Assembly: GCF_002775205.1 (NCBI RefSeq) | Contig: NC_036453.1 | Location: 27,140,713 to 27,204,712, forward strand | Origin: Xiphophorus maculatus | Lineage: Eukaryota; Chordata; Actinopteri; Cyprinodontiformes; Poeciliidae | Length of the DNA stretch: 64,000 nucleotides | Direction: 5' to 3' | Shown here: positions 62,601-64,000 of the stretch, piece by piece | How positions within the stretch are numbered: the first letter of the stretch is position 1 | How the letters are laid out: the number at the start of each line of letters is the position of its first letter | The notes under the pieces: model-generated | The model's database searches: none | Seen by the model: the letters and a program-made list of their open reading frames with translations, nothing else | What the model was told of the DNA's origin: nothing | Position numbers and translations under genes: made by a program

Positions 62601-63635
62601 ACAAAAATCTTAGAAAGGACATAAATTTCTCTTTTTAGTTTAAAAGAGCAAATAAGAATAAAACAAATTACGATAAAGTAAGAGTTATTAAAAAAAAATA
62701 CAAATATTATGTTATGTAATCTATGTCAACAAAAAACGTCCAGGGGGGTTAATGGAAGGGATCTTGTGGTTTAAAGTGCAACTAGTAACAAAACCAGCAG
62801 CAAAAGAAGCTTCTGCTCACAGGCTCTGTGACGGAGCAACCTCTAATAAGGACTTGCAGGAACCTGAACTTACAGCAGCATGGCACAAACACCTGGAAGA
62901 GAAAAAAAGTGGAAAAGGCCTCAACTGCCTTTTTCTTCCCTCTGCAGAAGAACTCAGGAGTGACAGATGTGCAAATGGACTAGTCTAGATGTTTGCGCAA
63001 TCTCCAGGAGTGCCTGTAGGCAAGAAGACCCCTCTGCTACTCCCACACATCGACTTTAATGGGCCGCTCCCTGGGGTCAGAGCGTGATAACATCTCTGAC
63101 TGTAGGCAGGAAACATTTGGGAGCTCGGGGTTGTAGCTTTGAATGACCTGGAGTCGCGTGGAGGTAGTGCTTGTCCTGTGAATAGTTGAGGATGTCGTGA
63201 CTCCACACAACTGATCTGTGTTGAAATACCCTGTTCCAGGCACTCTGTGCCCAGACTATAAGTCGATGAGTCACCCGCCTCTATCAGTTCTGAATGTAAA
63301 ACAGTAGGTGAGAGGTGAGAGCCGTGGGTCAGGTCTGTGAATGCGGCTCTTTGACGGACAAGAACAGAAATAAGACACACCTCAGCTCTGCTGGAGGAGA
63401 GCTGACTTCCTTCAAGCCCAAGCCAAGATGGGGTTTTTATTACTCACTTTTCATCCAGATGAAGGCAGGGAGGACACTTGATGGCCAGCCATGTTTTCCA
63501 CTTCACATGCCGCACTTTGTATACCTGCCCAAATCCACCTGAGCCTATCTTCTCCCAGTTGCCAAACTCAGAGGAGTCAAACGTCTTTAGCAGCCCCATG
63601 TCCTCGTGAGGGGAGTCCGGGACGTCCATATCCAT
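52358..63635 (-). CDS. ripk4: Receptor-interacting serine/threonine kinase 4 (kinase plus ankyrin repeats), 8 coding exons
   Basis: Eight coding exons were joined by eye at GT-AG sites: 63635-63448, 59500-59209, 58643-58495, 57217-57168, 56483-56325, 56173-56055, 54042-53745 and 53652-52358. They total 2550 bases with consistent phases and give 849 aa, close to the family length (about 780-830). The N-terminal kinase has a GSGGFG loop at residues 31-36, lysine 53, HLDLKPAN at 143-150 and DFG at 163-165, so it looks catalytically complete. A Ser-rich linker (about 285-420) is followed by roughly ten ankyrin repeats (about 425-780) and a short PQSPS-rich tail. RIPK4 is known as a cytoplasmic kinase of epidermal differentiation that acts with PKC and in NF-kB and Wnt signalling; that role is carried over from the family. 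The ankyrin order excludes RIPK1-3. ANKK1 is the nearest alternative, but the kinase and linker match RIPK4 better. Confidence 0.95.
52379..52446 (-). repeat. 15-bp coding minisatellite at the ripk4 C-terminus
   Basis: On the plus strand the 15-base unit GGGCTGGGGGACTGT is repeated four times almost without change, then degenerates. On the minus strand it codes PQSPS per unit, so length changes stay in frame. It lies after the last ankyrin repeat. Confidence 0.9.
53745..54042 (-). CDS. ripk4: ripk4 coding exon 7 (intermediate domain)
   Basis: Residues 320-418. It contains [16 protein letters not shown] and [15 protein letters not shown], the two conserved islands of the RIPK4 linker. DSGIS at 367-371 resembles a beta-TrCP phosphodegron, which is an inference. 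The acceptor GTGCAG|AAT has a weak pyrimidine tract, but the phase (0) agrees with exon 6. Donor TTTG|GTAAGA. Confidence 0.88.
54043..56054 (-). other. ripk4 intron between coding exons 6 and 7
   Basis: Two kilobases without a recognised exon. It contains a perfect 20-bp inverted repeat with a 2-bp spacer (55945-55986). The stretch around 54540-54860 is more balanced in composition than its surroundings and could be conserved non-coding sequence, but nothing proves it. Confidence 0.5.
55945..55986. repeat. Perfect inverted repeat, 20-bp arms, 2-bp spacer
   Basis: Arms 55945-55964 (TTTTGTCCCAATTAATAGCT) and 55967-55986 are exact reverse complements around TG, in a ripk4 intron. Confidence 0.95.
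56055..56173 (-). CDS. ripk4: ripk4 coding exon 6 (start of linker)
   Basis: Codes [17 protein letters not shown] followed by Pro/Ser-rich sequence, about residues 280-319. Acceptor CTCTCAG|AA, donor CCAG|GTAAGT, ending in phase 0. It links the kinase to the intermediate region. Confidence 0.9.
56325..56483 (-). CDS. ripk4: ripk4 coding exon 5 (end of kinase domain)
   Basis: Codes [14 protein letters not shown] and later [17 protein letters not shown], the conserved kinase subdomain XI with the invariant Arg. Acceptor CCTTAG|GA, donor CAAG|GTTAGT. Confidence 0.92.
57168..57217 (-). CDS. ripk4: ripk4 coding exon 4 (50-bp kinase C-lobe microexon)
   Basis: A 50-base exon coding [16 protein letters not shown], flanked by TTTCAG| and CAGG|GTAAGG. 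Phases in (2) and out (1) match the neighbouring exons, and the peptide matches the conserved VIWG..TQKKP stretch of RIPK4 kinases. Confidence 0.92.
58495..58643 (-). CDS. ripk4: ripk4 coding exon 3 (DFG and activation segment)
   Basis: Too short for a simple ORF scan. Starts after TTTCAG with ISDFGLAR, followed by the activation loop and [10 protein letters not shown] (PPE at 191-193), and ends DTKHDVY with donor ACAG|GTTGGT. It ends in phase 2 and joins exon 4 as Ser. Confidence 0.93.
59209..59500 (-). CDS. ripk4: ripk4 coding exon 2 (kinase hinge and catalytic loop)
   Basis: Residues 63-160. It contains the conserved [11 protein letters not shown] segment, the [10 protein letters not shown] hinge and the HLDLKPAN catalytic loop (H143, D145, N150). 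The acceptor is CTAAG|G and the donor AAG|GTACGG, ending in phase 0. Confidence 0.95.
59629..59980. repeat. 129/130-bp direct duplication around a LINE fragment
   Basis: Copies 59629-59757 and 59851-59980 differ by one base by eye. Between them lies a 93-bp piece with GTCCCACAGGGCGCTGTGTT, from a LINE RT (VPQGAVL). The junction forms a 12-bp perfect palindromic foldback (59841-59870). Confidence 0.85.
60655..60760 (-). pseudogene. LINE reverse-transcriptase fragment
   Basis: The minus strand codes [20 protein letters not shown], the RT motif that precedes GPLLF. The same piece occurs in opposite orientation at 59758-59845. Confidence 0.65.
63448..63635 (-). CDS. ripk4: ripk4 coding exon 1 (kinase N-lobe)
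   Basis: Encodes residues 1-62 plus two bases of codon 63, with the glycine-rich loop and the AIK lysine (K53). The start was set at MDMDV because the homologous region begins about 15 residues before the conserved LLKTFD; the same frame stays open upstream to an ATG at 63791. The donor reads AAAA|GTGAGT. The next acceptor completes codon 63 as Lys. Confidence 0.9.
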
Positions 63636-64000
63636 GTCGAGGGACCCGCCAACCGGGGGAGGATAATTCCTGTATTCCTTCGTCTCCAAGATGGAAAGTG
63701 TAGCAGCACATACACAAACACTAACCTGAACAGCCTGTGAGCTCTTCCTTGTTTTTTGCCCCAGTCTACTGCCCGGCACGACTCCTCCCACTTCCCAGGT
63801 ATGGGGGCTGGGCTAGCTGCTGTGACATCATCTGGATGTTGAAACATGGAAAAGTTCACAAAGGAAAAGTGACAGCCAGCAAGGCACCTCGGTAGCACTG
63901 CCGATTGTTTTAAAGACACCCTGAAGGTCTTGGTTTTCTCGCCCTGGAACAACAAACAAAAAACACTGGGTCATATTAGAAAGTACACCTTGTCCCACCA
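63636..64000 (-). other. ripk4 5' flank, presumed 5' UTR and upstream sequence
   Basis: No further conserved coding block was recognised before the chosen ripk4 start. The frame is open back to an ATG at 63791, but the extra residues do not resemble the family N-terminus. The transcription start was not located. Confidence 0.4.

Larger units (their letters stand above)
59501..63447 (-). other. ripk4 intron 1
   Basis: An intron of about 3.9 kb without a recognised exon. It holds two short LINE reverse-transcriptase pieces near 59758 and 60655, a 129/130-bp direct duplication (59629-59980), a repeat with CCGATTCCGAT-like motifs near 60000, and a purine-rich block (about 62350-62460). Confidence 0.7.

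Overview
The window looks like teleost fish genomic DNA. It is AT-rich, its genes are split by GT-AG introns, and it carries the usual fish mobile elements (hAT, Tc1-like, LINE and Ty3/gypsy). Three multi-exon protein-coding genes can be rebuilt exon by exon, with splice phases that agree, and all three lie on the minus strand: btg3 (coding exons 15960-18066, 235 aa), eurl, the C21orf91 orthologue (28695-40942, 287 aa), and ripk4 (52358-63635, 849 aa). Human BTG3, C21orf91 and RIPK4 all map to chromosome 21, and BTG3 and C21orf91 are close neighbours there, so the block is recognisable synteny. A small signal-peptide-like exon at 13268-13304 (minus) may be exon 1 of another gene running off the left edge; cxadr, a human neighbour of BTG3, is one candidate, but this is weak.

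Left part (1-13 kb): mostly sequence without recognisable genes. It holds an older DNA-transposon-like repeat split by a complete LTR retrotransposon at 5442-11337. The retrotransposon has two 737-bp LTRs that look identical by eye, a 5-bp target duplication (GAGGG), a primer-binding site resembling the complement of tRNA-Leu, a polypurine tract and one long gag-pol frame. Its integrase lies before the reverse transcriptase and its Gag carries a SCAN-like segment, which are the hallmarks of the Gmr1-like branch of Ty3/gypsy elements. A single-base frameshift cuts the RNase H region.

Middle (13-28 kb): btg3, a promoter-like block upstream of it, and a transposon nest in which one hAT element (21379-22911) sits inside another (21081-23570), each with its own 8-bp target duplication. 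Tc1-like remnants lie on either side.

28-42 kb: eurl, with a 10-kb second intron containing three further hAT-type elements and a near-perfect hairpin. A run of about 25 CAT/ATG units lies just after the stop codon. 42-52 kb: intergenic, with Tc1 remnants, a LINE reverse-transcriptase fragment and a 476-bp hAT MITE. 52-64 kb: ripk4, a kinase plus ankyrin-repeat protein, whose C-terminus ends in a 15-bp coding minisatellite. Its 3' flank holds imperfect tandem units with foldbacks, one of which repeats 29 bp of a ripk4 ankyrin exon exactly.

No CRISPR array, rRNA or tRNA gene was recognised. The most notable signals are the Gmr1-like element, the nested hAT elements and a set of perfect inverted repeats with very short spacers scattered over the window.
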